Both the position numbers and the translations under genes were made by a program. Below, piece after piece: positions 6,915-14,231 of a stretch of DNA of 40,273 nucleotides. Within the stretch, counting starts at the first letter, position 1. Every line of letters starts with the position of its first letter. The notes under the pieces were generated by a model. It saw only the letters and a program-made list of their open reading frames with translations. It had not been told where the DNA came from and searched no databases. The stretch comes from Syntrophorhabdus sp. PtaU1.Bin058 (lineage in GTDB: Bacteria; Desulfobacterota; Syntrophorhabdia; Syntrophorhabdales; Syntrophorhabdaceae), in the NCBI GenBank assembly GCA_002067975.1, contig MVRS01000262.1, forward strand, positions 1-40,273, given 5' to 3'.

Positions 6915-9392
6915 CTATTTATCGAGCACTGTTCTTATTTTCCGAAGGAGGTCATCCGGCAGGAGGGGTTTTGTGATAAAGTCAACGATATCGTCACGAA
7001 TCCCTTTGTCAAGGACCACATCCCCGGTGTACCCGCTGGTGAAAATGACCTTGATGTCGGGTTTTACCTTCCGTATCTCCTCGTAGACCTCGCGTCCATT
7101 CTTCTTCGGCATTACTACATCGAGGATCATAAGTGCTATGACATCCTTCTTTTCCTTGAATCTCCGAATGGCGTCTTCCCCATCAAAGGCCTCTATTACT
7201 GAATATCCTGTCATAGTGAGGATTTCTTTTGCAAGGTTTCGCACCATGGGATCATCTTCGGCAAGGAGGATGGTTTCAACTCCGCCCTTCATGGCAGGAG
7301 GGATACGGGTCGCTTCTTCCCTCATTGCTTTTACTGTGGGAAGGTATATGCGAAAGACTGTCCCCATTCCCGGTTGGCTTTCAACATCAATATATCCGTT
7401 GTGTTGTTTTATAATGCCATAGACCGTAGAGAGACCGAGGCCTGTCCCCTTTCCGATCTCTTTAGTGGTAAAGAAGGGATCAAATATCCTCTTTCTCGTT
7501 GATTCATCCATGCCGATGCCGGTATCAGATACAGAGATAAGGGCATGGGCGCCGGATTGGCCGTAGCCGTGCTCCGCGATGAAAGCATTATCAAGTTCGA
7601 CCTCACACACTTCAATGATCAGTGTACCTCCATTGGGCATGGCGTCCCGTGCGTTTGTGACAAGGTTCATCAATACCTGGTCCATCTGGGTCACGTCTGC
7701 CATAACCGTTGTGTTCTTGTCGGAGAATCTGACCTCGAGCTCGATATCCTCAGTGAGGAGCCGCTCCAGAAGTTTTTTAATCTCTTTGATGATAGTATGT
7801 ATTTTATAAGGTTTTAGTTCTATGACCTGTTTCCTGCTGAAGGCCAGAAGGCTCTGGGTGAGGTTGGCAGCCTTTTCTGATGAGTGGAGGATGTGTTCCA
7901 CGTAAACGCGTAGCGGGTCGTCTTTGCCCATTCTCCCCCGCAGGAGATTTCCGTAGCCGATGAGTGCTGTAAGTATGTTGTTGAAGTCGTGGGCGATGCC
8001 ACCCGCCAAGGTGCCGATAGCCTCCATCTTCCGGGATTGGAGGAGTTGGGCTTCAAGGTGCTTGCGTGATGTAATGTTTTCCGAGATCACCTCGTAATGA
8101 GATTTTGTTATCCCGCTTTTATCGCGGATTAAACGGGCATTCATGGATACCCATATCTTGCTTCCATCCTTACGATAATGCTCAACCTCAAAACCCTCGA
8201 CGGATCCGTGGATCTCCAATAAGTTCAACAGCCTTGCCCGATCTCCTGGATGAACATATATCTGTCTTGACGTATCGGTAATCAACCGTATCATCTCTTC
8301 GGGCGAGTCATATCCATACATTATAGCCCCGGCAGGATTGACGCTAAAGTAGCGGCCATCGTGAGTCGACTGAAAGATTCCCATGACGGCATTTTCGAAA
8401 ATGCCGCGGTATTTCTTCTCTGCCTGTATCAATGATTCTTTTGATGTGACGCTCTCAGTAACATCTTCGAGCGTTTCCAGGGCGCCGATGATATTGCCCC
8501 TGGTGTCCCTGATCGCCGTTGCGGTGAAATACAGCCATGTACCCTGCTTCCCGAGCGTTGGGAAGAAATCCACTGCTTCATAGGCTCCCTCAATAAGCTT
8601 TGATGCATTATATCTCCCGCTATACCAGGTAGGGATCATTTCAATATCTTCGTCTACCAGAAGATCTGTCAGACATGGTCTTTCTTCGTTATAAAATGCC
8701 TTCCAGTGATTCTTCGTGCCGACCATGTCCTGTACCTTCATTTTTGTGCATTCTTCTAAGGCCCTGTTCCAGTAAATGACTGTATGATCCTTATCGATGA
8801 CGAACTGGGGTATCGGGGAGCCTTGTATGATGGCTCTCAATTTTTCCTCACTCTTGCGGAGTTCTTCTTCCGTCTGTTTGCGTTTGGTAATGTTCCGTAT
8901 AATGACGACTATTTCATTTTCAGACAACGGCATGAGTCTTGCTTCGAAAAACTTCTCCTGTTTTTGCAGCGCCAGTGAATACTCGATACTGACAACAGAT
9001 CTTTTTTTTCGTACCTGTCGGATTGCATCGCGGAATTGGTCTCCGACATGTTTGACGGGAATGTCCTGGATTCGTTTCCCAAGAAGTTCACCCGGCTGGA
9101 TCAGAAAATCAGTTGTAAAACCTGCTTTATAATCAAGAATTATACCCTGATTGTCAAGTCGGAATAACAGGTCTGGCATGGCTTTAAAAATGGCCCGCAT
9201 TTCAGAGTTTGCCTCAAGTAATTCCTCCGAGCTCAGTTCGAGCGAACGTTCAAGCATCTCGCGATCTATATCAGATTCTTTATAGGCGTCGTTGACCGCA
9301 TCAATGAACCTCTTGAATTCCTCCGGGATAGAATAGCTCTCCCCAAAACATCGTTTGAGCTGGCGTTTCAGTAAATTATGCATCTTTTCCAA
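6915..9392 (-). CDS. Triple-PAS hybrid histidine kinase with receiver domain
   Basis: This encodes 825 residues, cytosolic with no membrane segments. Order: short N-terminal coiled region; PAS 1 (about 55-170), PAS 2 (about 180-320) and PAS 3 (about 325-445); HisKA dimerisation domain with the phospho-His in AGGIAHDFNN; HATPase with N box NLVTNARDAM, G1 DTGIGM and G2 GKGTGLGLS; and a C-terminal receiver (about 700-822) with LAEDD, the phospho-Asp in LILDVVMP, FTSG and TKP. It autophosphorylates on His and passes phosphate to its own Asp. No HPt domain or output regulator lies beside it, so the partner is elsewhere. The start is probably TTG at 9392, 7 bases after GGAG in the end of the FIST gene; an ATG lies three codons later. 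It follows the FIST gene with a 1-base gap, so the two form an operon. Confidence 0.92.
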   Translation of the reverse strand: MEKMHNLLKRQLKRCFGESYSIPEEFKRFIDAVNDAYKESDIDREMLERSLELSSEELLEANSEMRAIFKAMPDLLFRLDNQGIILDYKAGFTTDFLIQPGELLGKRIQDIPVKHVGDQFRDAIRQVRKKRSVVSIEYSLALQKQEKFFEARLMPLSENEIVVIIRNITKRKQTEEELRKSEEKLRAIIQGSPIPQFVIDKDHTVIYWNRALEECTKMKVQDMVGTKNHWKAFYNEERPCLTDLLVDEDIEMIPTWYSGRYNASKLIEGAYEAVDFFPTLGKQGTWLYFTATAIRDTRGNIIGALETLEDVTESVTSKESLIQAEKKYRGIFENAVMGIFQSTHDGRYFSVNPAGAIMYGYDSPEEMIRLITDTSRQIYVHPGDRARLLNLLEIHGSVEGFEVEHYRKDGSKIWVSMNARLIRDKSGITKSHYEVISENITSRKHLEAQLLQSRKMEAIGTLAGGIAHDFNNILTALIGYGNLLRGRMGKDDPLRVYVEHILHSSEKAANLTQSLLAFSRKQVIELKPYKIHTIIKEIKKLLERLLTEDIELEVRFSDKNTTVMADVTQMDQVLMNLVTNARDAMPNGGTLIIEVCEVELDNAFIAEHGYGQSGAHALISVSDTGIGMDESTRKRIFDPFFTTKEIGKGTGLGLSTVYGIIKQHNGYIDVESQPGMGTVFRIYLPTVKAMREEATRIPPAMKGGVETILLAEDDPMVRNLAKEILTMTGYSVIEAFDGEDAIRRFKEKKDVIALMILDVVMPKKNGREVYEEIRKVKPDIKVIFTSGYTGDVVLDKGIRDDIVDFITKPLLPDDLLRKIRTVLDK

Positions 9393-9393
9393 A

Positions 9394-10563
9394 CTATTTC
9401 TCCAGGAACGCGGTAATCGTCATTGTCTGGTTATGTAATTCACACTTCGCGCCGGGAGTGAACGGAGATATCTCGCCATAGGAATAGAATCCTGTCAGCG
9501 CCGCGTGATCACCCAGTATGTCACGCACGCCCTCAACCTCTTCCTCTACTCGTTGTTTGAGGACGAGTTTTCTCCCGACACAACTGATGAGGATAGCTAA
9601 GCCGGGGGTATTTTCCCCGATAGCCTTGTAGCTTGTTTTTGCTGCCCCGATAGCACCATCGATCAGCCGGTCAAAGTTTGCCTTCATAAAGCGCGCATAT
9701 GCGCCTTCGGGAACGTCCCCTGCAAATGTCATAGTCTGCTCTATTTCATCGACAGACAAAATTGTGCGAACAACTCCGGTCTCTCCGGTTTTGATACGAA
9801 GACTCAACGGGAACAGAAGCCCGGTGGCAGGAAGTCCTTTCGCATGTTCTCCCAGATATTTTTTGTATAGCCCCAGGGCGGAATGCCCGTCCAGTTCATA
9901 TAATATATTTCCTTCCGACCTGGTGATAATCCTTTCAGGACCAAAAGGGTCCCAACCTCCCAAAGAACCATAGCCAACCCGTAACCGGTTACCGTATAAC
10001 CCCAGCGCGGCAATAGTATCTTTTTCCGCAATGTTATCGCACAGCACGAACGTTTCTCCGAAACGGTCGCCATCTCCTGCCAGCCCACCTGTTACAGTGA
10101 CACCTTCGGGCAGATATTGGATCAATCCGCGAACCAGATCGCTCCCGTTGACCTGCAGACCGTCAGAGAGCACGAGGACGTGTACCAGTTCATCCTTTTT
10201 GCCGGATGCCCTTGCCGGAACTGCAGGGGGAAGGGCTTGTGCCAAATACCCGCCGGCCTGCAAACTGTTTGTTACCTCCTTTAGCCTTACTTTGGCACCC
10301 TTGAATTGTGTGTGTTCAAAGCGTACTGCCGTGATGCACAACGAATCGTCCAGCACGCTGGTGTTACAAATTTCACCGGCTGTTGAGCAGCCGAACATGT
10401 ATGCTTCCGGGTATATCTTTTTGACCTCATTAAATAGTCTTTTTTTTCTAAATATTGATGTGGCGCCAAATGCCAGGACCAGTTGTGCAGATTCCGCAAT
10501 GGCCCCGGGCGATCCTGGTTTCCACCCGTCTGTTTTTGTCCATATTTTTTGCTCGATTTTCAT
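9394..10563 (-). CDS. FIST domain sensor protein
   Basis: This encodes 389 residues, starting at ATG 10563 after AAAGGAGC. It has a FIST N domain (about 20-220), with FGCSTAGEI near residue 60 and VTGGLAGDGDRFG near 155, and a FIST C domain (about 225-370), ending in the characteristic LTGFYSYGEISPF then HNQTMTITAFL. FIST proteins are intracellular ligand-binding sensors, commonly encoded with kinases or cyclic di-nucleotide enzymes; the ligand is thought to be a small molecule such as an amino acid. Being directly upstream of, and coupled to, the hybrid kinase, it probably supplies or modulates that kinase's input. No catalytic motif or membrane segment is seen. Confidence 0.9.
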   Translation of the reverse strand: MKIEQKIWTKTDGWKPGSPGAIAESAQLVLAFGATSIFRKKRLFNEVKKIYPEAYMFGCSTAGEICNTSVLDDSLCITAVRFEHTQFKGAKVRLKEVTNSLQAGGYLAQALPPAVPARASGKKDELVHVLVLSDGLQVNGSDLVRGLIQYLPEGVTVTGGLAGDGDRFGETFVLCDNIAEKDTIAALGLYGNRLRVGYGSLGGWDPFGPERIITRSEGNILYELDGHSALGLYKKYLGEHAKGLPATGLLFPLSLRIKTGETGVVRTILSVDEIEQTMTFAGDVPEGAYARFMKANFDRLIDGAIGAAKTSYKAIGENTPGLAILISCVGRKLVLKQRVEEEVEGVRDILGDHAALTGFYSYGEISPFTPGAKCELHNQTMTITAFLEK

Positions 10564-10637
10564 GTGCTAAAGCTCCTTTTGCCGAGAATTGCAGGTAGTG
10601 TGATCAGTGCGGAATAACGTAGTATTGAGTGAGATTA

Positions 10638-10657
10638 TATGGAACTTAATTTCCATA
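10638..10657. promoter_or_regulatory. Inverted repeat, possible operator of the FIST-kinase operon
   Basis: A perfect 7-base inverted repeat, TATGGAA at 10638-10644 and TTCCATA at 10651-10657, is separated by six bases. It lies between the predicted promoter (10700-10727) and the FIST start, about 40 bases into the transcript, where a repressor could act. The regulator is unknown. Confidence 0.35.
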
Positions 10658-10699
10658 ATACTCCCCAATGTACGACGAATACTCCTAAATCATATACAA

Positions 10700-10727
10700 A
10701 GTATAGCACCTAAATAAAAGCGCGCAA
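10700..10727 (-). promoter_or_regulatory. Probable promoter of the FIST-kinase operon
   Basis: On the minus strand, TTGCGC (10722-10727), a 16-base spacer and TATACT (10700-10705). It gives a leader of about 130 bases containing the inverted repeat at 10638-10657. It is a consensus match only. Confidence 0.45.
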
Positions 10728-10823
10728 GACGTAATCATTGCCAAGACATCCGGGCTTGGAACATTGGATATCAGGATCCGTATTTCCGGTCAGGATCTTT
10801 TATATCGATTTGCATTGGAATGG

Positions 10824-11660
10824 TCAGTATCCTAATGCCTCGGCCTCTGCCTTGCAGTCGCGCGTTGGCTTGAGACCCCTGGCGCGGACGGCAGCGAGTT
10901 CCTCCCTGGCAGCCTCCACATCGGCACGGAACGAAGGGTCGCCGTGCAAACGGGCGATGGTGGCTGTTCCCATGAAATACCCCTCGGTCACATCGCTCTG
11001 CCAGTGCACGTTGCATACCAAGCGGCTCTCTCCGAAGGCCCGGCCCCGTGCGAGGATCGCGTTGGCCCGGTCGGGTGCGATCTCAGTGAGGGCAAGCGCC
11101 CATGCCCAGCCGATCGTGGTATGACCGGAAGGATAAGAGCCGTTCTTCCGTAAGCTCTTTTCCTCATCGGGCGAGCAGGTGGGTTGGTTATTCACCACAA
11201 ACGGACGGACACGCATGTACTTACTCTTTGCGCTGTGTGTCGATCGGCTTGCATCGGTTCGGATACGGCGTAACAGCGTGTACAGGCGCGGGGTATCCTG
11301 CTCGGTGATGGGGGCGTTGATCGCGCATGAGAACGTACCTGCCGCATCGGGGAACGTCAGTTCGGCGTCCAGCGCGGCCTGTTTCCAGCGCGGCGTACCC
11401 CGCAGTGCAAGATTCTTTCTGCTTACCTCCTCATCGAATGCGAGCTTGGCCGAGCCTGGAGCCGGGGGAGGGGGGAGCAGGAAAGAGCTGTCCGGGACCT
11501 CCTTGCTTGCAAGATAGCCTGCCAGGACGCCCGGACGGATTTCCGGTACGGCAGCAGGCTTGCCCTGCCTTTCAACGTTCGCACAACCCGTAATGACTGC
11601 AAGGCACGCCACAATAAGCACTATCCTGCATATTGCGTAATTACTCATAGAATGTCTCAT
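10824..11660 (-). CDS. Class A acid phosphatase (PhoN/PAP2 type), lipid-anchored
   Basis: This encodes 278 residues, starting at ATG 11660 after AAGGGG. All three motifs of the class A non-specific acid phosphatase / PAP2 superfamily are intact: KX6RP (K145, R152-P153), PSGH (177-180, in GSYPSGHTT) and SRX5HX3D (S212-R213, H219, D223). The active His attacks the phosphate and the enzyme releases inorganic phosphate from organic phosphomonoesters in the periplasm. The signal peptide ends in VITGC with Cys26, so it is predicted to be a lipoprotein, whereas typical PhoN enzymes are soluble. Base composition is visibly richer in G+C than the neighbours, perhaps a sign of transfer. It lies downstream of the ArsA pair, separated by a repeat-bearing spacer. 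Confidence 0.92.
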   Translation of the reverse strand: MRHSMSNYAICRIVLIVACLAVITGCANVERQGKPAAVPEIRPGVLAGYLASKEVPDSSFLLPPPPAPGSAKLAFDEEVSRKNLALRGTPRWKQAALDAELTFPDAAGTFSCAINAPITEQDTPRLYTLLRRIRTDASRSTHSAKSKYMRVRPFVVNNQPTCSPDEEKSLRKNGSYPSGHTTIGWAWALALTEIAPDRANAILARGRAFGESRLVCNVHWQSDVTEGYFMGTATIARLHGDPSFRADVEAAREELAAVRARGLKPTRDCKAEAEALGY

Positions 11661-11730
11661 TGAAACCCCTTATGGTTAATAGATATATTGGGACGAAAAG
11701 GGAATCCCTTTAAAGATGCCGCCGTGCATA

Positions 11731-11803
11731 TAAAGTGAAATGTGAAAGGTGAAAAGTGAAATGTTAAACAAATCTTTGAGGAAAGAACCTTTTACCTTTC
11801 ACG
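11731..11803. repeat. Repeat-rich spacer with inverted repeat
   Basis: The spacer between the ArsA pair and phoN holds the word series AAGTGAAATGTGAAAGGTG then AAAAGTGAAATG, and a near-exact inverted copy (CTTTTACCTTTCAC, about 11790-11803) that could form a long hairpin with GTGAAAGGTGAAAAG (about 11741-11755). It resembles the other word-like spacers in style but uses different words. Confidence 0.55.
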
Positions 11804-11811
11804 TTGTTTTA

Positions 11812-12792
11812 CTATGTAAAGAGATGATCCACCATGCGTTCGACCATAGCGGCACCTTTCACCTCTGTCTCGAAAAGCGGTATCACGGCCCTTACCCTGT
11901 CGCCGAAGATCTCCCAGATCTCCTCCATGTGTTCATCCTGCATCTTGACCCTGTTGAGGACAAACTCCGATGCGTCTTTACTGACCTGGTCCTTCTGGAT
12001 AATGCCGTTTACGACGACGCCGCCGACGGGAATGCCGAATTCATAGAACCAGTTGATGAACCTCGTGATGACGGCGATGGGCAGGCTTTCAGGCAGGGTC
12101 GCGAAAAAGAACGCCGTAAGCTGGTCGTTGGTGAGAAGGCTCTGCGCCTTTGCCATCCTTTCTTTGAAGCTGAGGAGGTAGTCCATCAGGGGGTCAGCCT
12201 CGTTCTTCTTGGAGAAGGAGAGCATTTCCCTGAGTGATTTTGCCTCCTCGCGGCTCTTCAGCATCTTTTCCACCCAGAGAGAATAGACCTTCGACATGCC
12301 GAGCAGCCTCCGCGCGTTTGCCGTAGGGGCCGTATCGAAGACATAGAAATCGTATTCGTCCTTGAACATGATGTCCGTCATGTTCTCGAACATGGCGGAC
12401 TCTTCAAAAGCAGGGTTCATCGTCGCCGACTCTACAAAGTCATCCGCCTTTGTCGTGAGGTCGGCAAACCTGAGAAACCAGTTTATCTTCTCCCTGATCT
12501 CCTGCTTTGACCGCTCTATCGTATCCTTCGTGTCGATCTCAAAGGCGAAGCACTTGTCGTGGTCACAGACAACGACTTCTTTGCCGAAGACATCCTTTTC
12601 AAAGAGATTGGAAAGGCTGTGGACCGGGTTTGTAGAAGCGAGGAGGGTCTTCTTGCCCTGCTTCGCAGACCATAGTGCTGCCGTGCCGGCCATAACGGTC
12701 TTGCCGACACCCCCCTTCCCCCCGAAGAAGATATATTTGAGATTCGGGTGATCGTTCATGAATTTTGTCATGCTGGTTGTGATCTGGTTCAT
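11812..12792 (-). CDS. ArsA/Get3-family ATPase, subunit A (Asn in switch I)
   Basis: This encodes 326 residues, a single ATPase half; start ATG 12792 after AAGGAG. The deviant Walker A GGKGGVGKT (24-32) contains the family's signature Lys, and switch II keeps DTAPT (D153). In switch I, where ArsA and Get3 have DPAHS or DPAHN, this protein has NPVHS with Asn55 in place of the catalytic Asp. The equivalent Asp-to-Asn change in yeast Get3 is used to abolish ATP hydrolysis. A helical region about 115-140 (ESATMNPAFEESAMF) is shared with the neighbouring paralogue. It is probably cytosolic, dimeric, and works with the paralogue 28 bases upstream. It is not evidence of arsenic resistance: no arsB, arsD or arsR is here. 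Confidence 0.88.
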   Translation of the reverse strand: MNQITTSMTKFMNDHPNLKYIFFGGKGGVGKTVMAGTAALWSAKQGKKTLLASTNPVHSLSNLFEKDVFGKEVVVCDHDKCFAFEIDTKDTIERSKQEIREKINWFLRFADLTTKADDFVESATMNPAFEESAMFENMTDIMFKDEYDFYVFDTAPTANARRLLGMSKVYSLWVEKMLKSREEAKSLREMLSFSKKNEADPLMDYLLSFKERMAKAQSLLTNDQLTAFFFATLPESLPIAVITRFINWFYEFGIPVGGVVVNGIIQKDQVSKDASEFVLNRVKMQDEHMEEIWEIFGDRVRAVIPLFETEVKGAAMVERMVDHLFT

Positions 12793-12820
12793 GAGAAACT
12801 CCTTGTTTATGAGAATGATC

Positions 12821-13801
12821 TCAATAAAACATCTTGTCTGCGAGCTTTTCGATCATGCCGAGACCGGTGATGTCCCGCTCCATCTCCGGAACAGAGGCGA
12901 GTATCTGGCCCTTGAAGACCTCGTCGATGACCTTCAGATAATGTTCCTGCATCGTGAGCCTGTTCTTGAGATACTCCGGTATCTGCTGGTTCCTCAGCTC
13001 GGGAGGCAGAACGCGGTTGATGATATACCCGCTCAGCGGCACGTCGAATTTCGCAAAGAGATCCGCTGCCTTGAGGGTATCGTTGATTATCATCTCCTCA
13101 GGTGTCAGGACGAAGAAAAAGGCGGTCTTCTCCTTATCGGTCAATATGCCCGATGATTTATTGATCCGCTCCTTGATGTAGAGCAGTTCGTTGAGGATTG
13201 CGTCCTCGTCGAGTTCCTTGTCGCGCCGTATGACGGCCGCGACCTGGTCGTATTCCCGCATCTGCTGGCGAAGGTTGGTGATCTTGTCTATCCACTCATC
13301 GTATACCGATGCCATGCTGAGGTAGTACAGCGCGTGGCCCAGCGGTACGAGGTCATAGATGTAATAATCGTACCCGCCCTGCACGACGATGTCGACAACC
13401 TCATCGAAGATGGCGCTCTCTTCCATTGCAGGCTCCGCTGCCGCTGCCTGGATATAGCTCTCGATCTCGTCGGGTATTGCATTCATGCCGTACATGTCGA
13501 TGATCTTTTTTCGTATCTCCTGCTGGTATTCCCTGACCCTGCGGTCTGCATCGATCTCCTGGGCATAGAGGTTCGGCATGATCTCTGTTGGTCCCTTGCC
13601 GAATATGTCCTTTTTGAATATGTCGCTGAGAGATGCCTGAGGGTCTACGGAGAAGACGAGGACACGTTTTCCCTGTTTTGCGAGATAGTAGGCAGTGGCT
13701 GCAGAGAAGGTCGTTTTGCCGAGTCCGCCTTTGCCGCCGAACATAATGTAACGCCGATCCGGAAATTCATCAAAGATTTTTATTAATGAAATGGGAACCA
13801 C
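12821..13801 (-). CDS. ArsA/Get3-family ATPase, subunit B
   Basis: This encodes 326 residues, the same length as the downstream paralogue but clearly diverged. The deviant Walker A is GGKGGLGKT (22-30). Switch I keeps Asp53 (VDPQASLSD), although the family's His is replaced. Switch II is altered from DTAPTGH to DLVPLGH (D150). It shares the helical insert EPAMEESAIFDEVVDI with its partner. The start is given as GTG 13801, but AAGGGG lies right against it, so the true start could be a few codons later. It is upstream in the operon, after the 90-residue protein. The complementary deviations suggest a heterodimer. Confidence 0.85.
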   Translation of the reverse strand: MVPISLIKIFDEFPDRRYIMFGGKGGLGKTTFSAATAYYLAKQGKRVLVFSVDPQASLSDIFKKDIFGKGPTEIMPNLYAQEIDADRRVREYQQEIRKKIIDMYGMNAIPDEIESYIQAAAAEPAMEESAIFDEVVDIVVQGGYDYYIYDLVPLGHALYYLSMASVYDEWIDKITNLRQQMREYDQVAAVIRRDKELDEDAILNELLYIKERINKSSGILTDKEKTAFFFVLTPEEMIINDTLKAADLFAKFDVPLSGYIINRVLPPELRNQQIPEYLKNRLTMQEHYLKVIDEVFKGQILASVPEMERDITGLGMIEKLADKMFY

Positions 13802-13825
13802 CCCCTTGTAGTAGTTTACAGCTAT

Positions 13826-13844
13826 GAGTTCGGAGTTCGGAGTT
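13826..13844. repeat. Short direct repeat in spacer
   Basis: GAGTTCGGAGTTCGGAGTT, a 7-base unit repeated 2.5 times, lies in the 78-base spacer between the 90-residue protein and ArsA subunit B. It is a minor relative in style of the long spacer repeats. Confidence 0.5.
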
Positions 13845-13879
13845 TTTTCGGATCATGTCCGTTATCCATAACTCTTGTA

Positions 13880-14152
13880 TTATGCCAGTCCGTCTGTCAG
13901 GTCTTTTTCCTTCAGCATCCTCCGCTTCCATGTTGAGATCTGGGGGACGACATAGGGCAGGAGGCGTAAAGAGTAATAAGGCGGAAGGATCGGCACCCCG
14001 AGCATATCACCCATTGTAATAAGGATAAAGAGGTGTTCCATGCTCGCCCGCGACTTGAGGGCAAAACGTGCCGAATCGTGTGCCGCTACACCATATACAA
14101 ATTCTTTAACTGCGCCGAAAAAACCACCTTTTTTCTTTTTTTCTTCCGACAT
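13880..14152 (-). CDS. 90-residue protein linked to CstA and ArsA-type ATPases
   Basis: It starts at ATG 14152 after AAGGAG. Layout: basic start (MSEEKKKKGGFFG), an amphipathic stretch (VKEFVYGVAAHDSARFALK), a hydrophobic segment (MEHLFILITMGDMLGVPIL, residues 38-56), a PPYYSLRLLPYVVP segment, then a charged tail (TWKRRMLKEKDLTDG). It may be a peripheral or single-pass membrane protein linking the transporter to the ATPases. The Pro/Tyr-rich core looks conserved in character, but I recognise no family. It is co-oriented with cstA upstream (79 bases) and the ATPases downstream (78 bases). Confidence 0.75.
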   Translation of the reverse strand: MSEEKKKKGGFFGAVKEFVYGVAAHDSARFALKSRASMEHLFILITMGDMLGVPILPPYYSLRLLPYVVPQISTWKRRMLKEKDLTDGLA

Positions 14153-14191
14153 ATTGCCTTTCTCCTTAAACTTTTATTACCGAACATTACA

Positions 14192-14219
14192 GGCCCCGCA
14201 CAGCAAGCTGCCCGGGGCC
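14192..14219 (-). other. Intercistronic hairpin after cstA
   Basis: A perfect GC stem, GGCCCCG (14192-14198) against CGGGGCC (14213-14219), lies 13 bases after the cstA stop. No U run follows on the minus strand, so it is more likely a stabiliser or processing site that sets different expression of cstA and the downstream genes than a full terminator. Confidence 0.5.
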
Positions 14220-14231
14220 GGAGATACGATA

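Noticed and set aside
10031-10570. A 179-codon plus-strand frame.
   Set aside because: It is wholly antisense to the FIST gene, has no ribosome site, and shows only reversed composition of the real gene.
11812-13801. An arsenic resistance operon.
   Set aside because: Only ArsA-like ATPases occur; no ArsB/Acr3 pump, ArsC, ArsD or ArsR, and the neighbours are CstA and a phosphatase.
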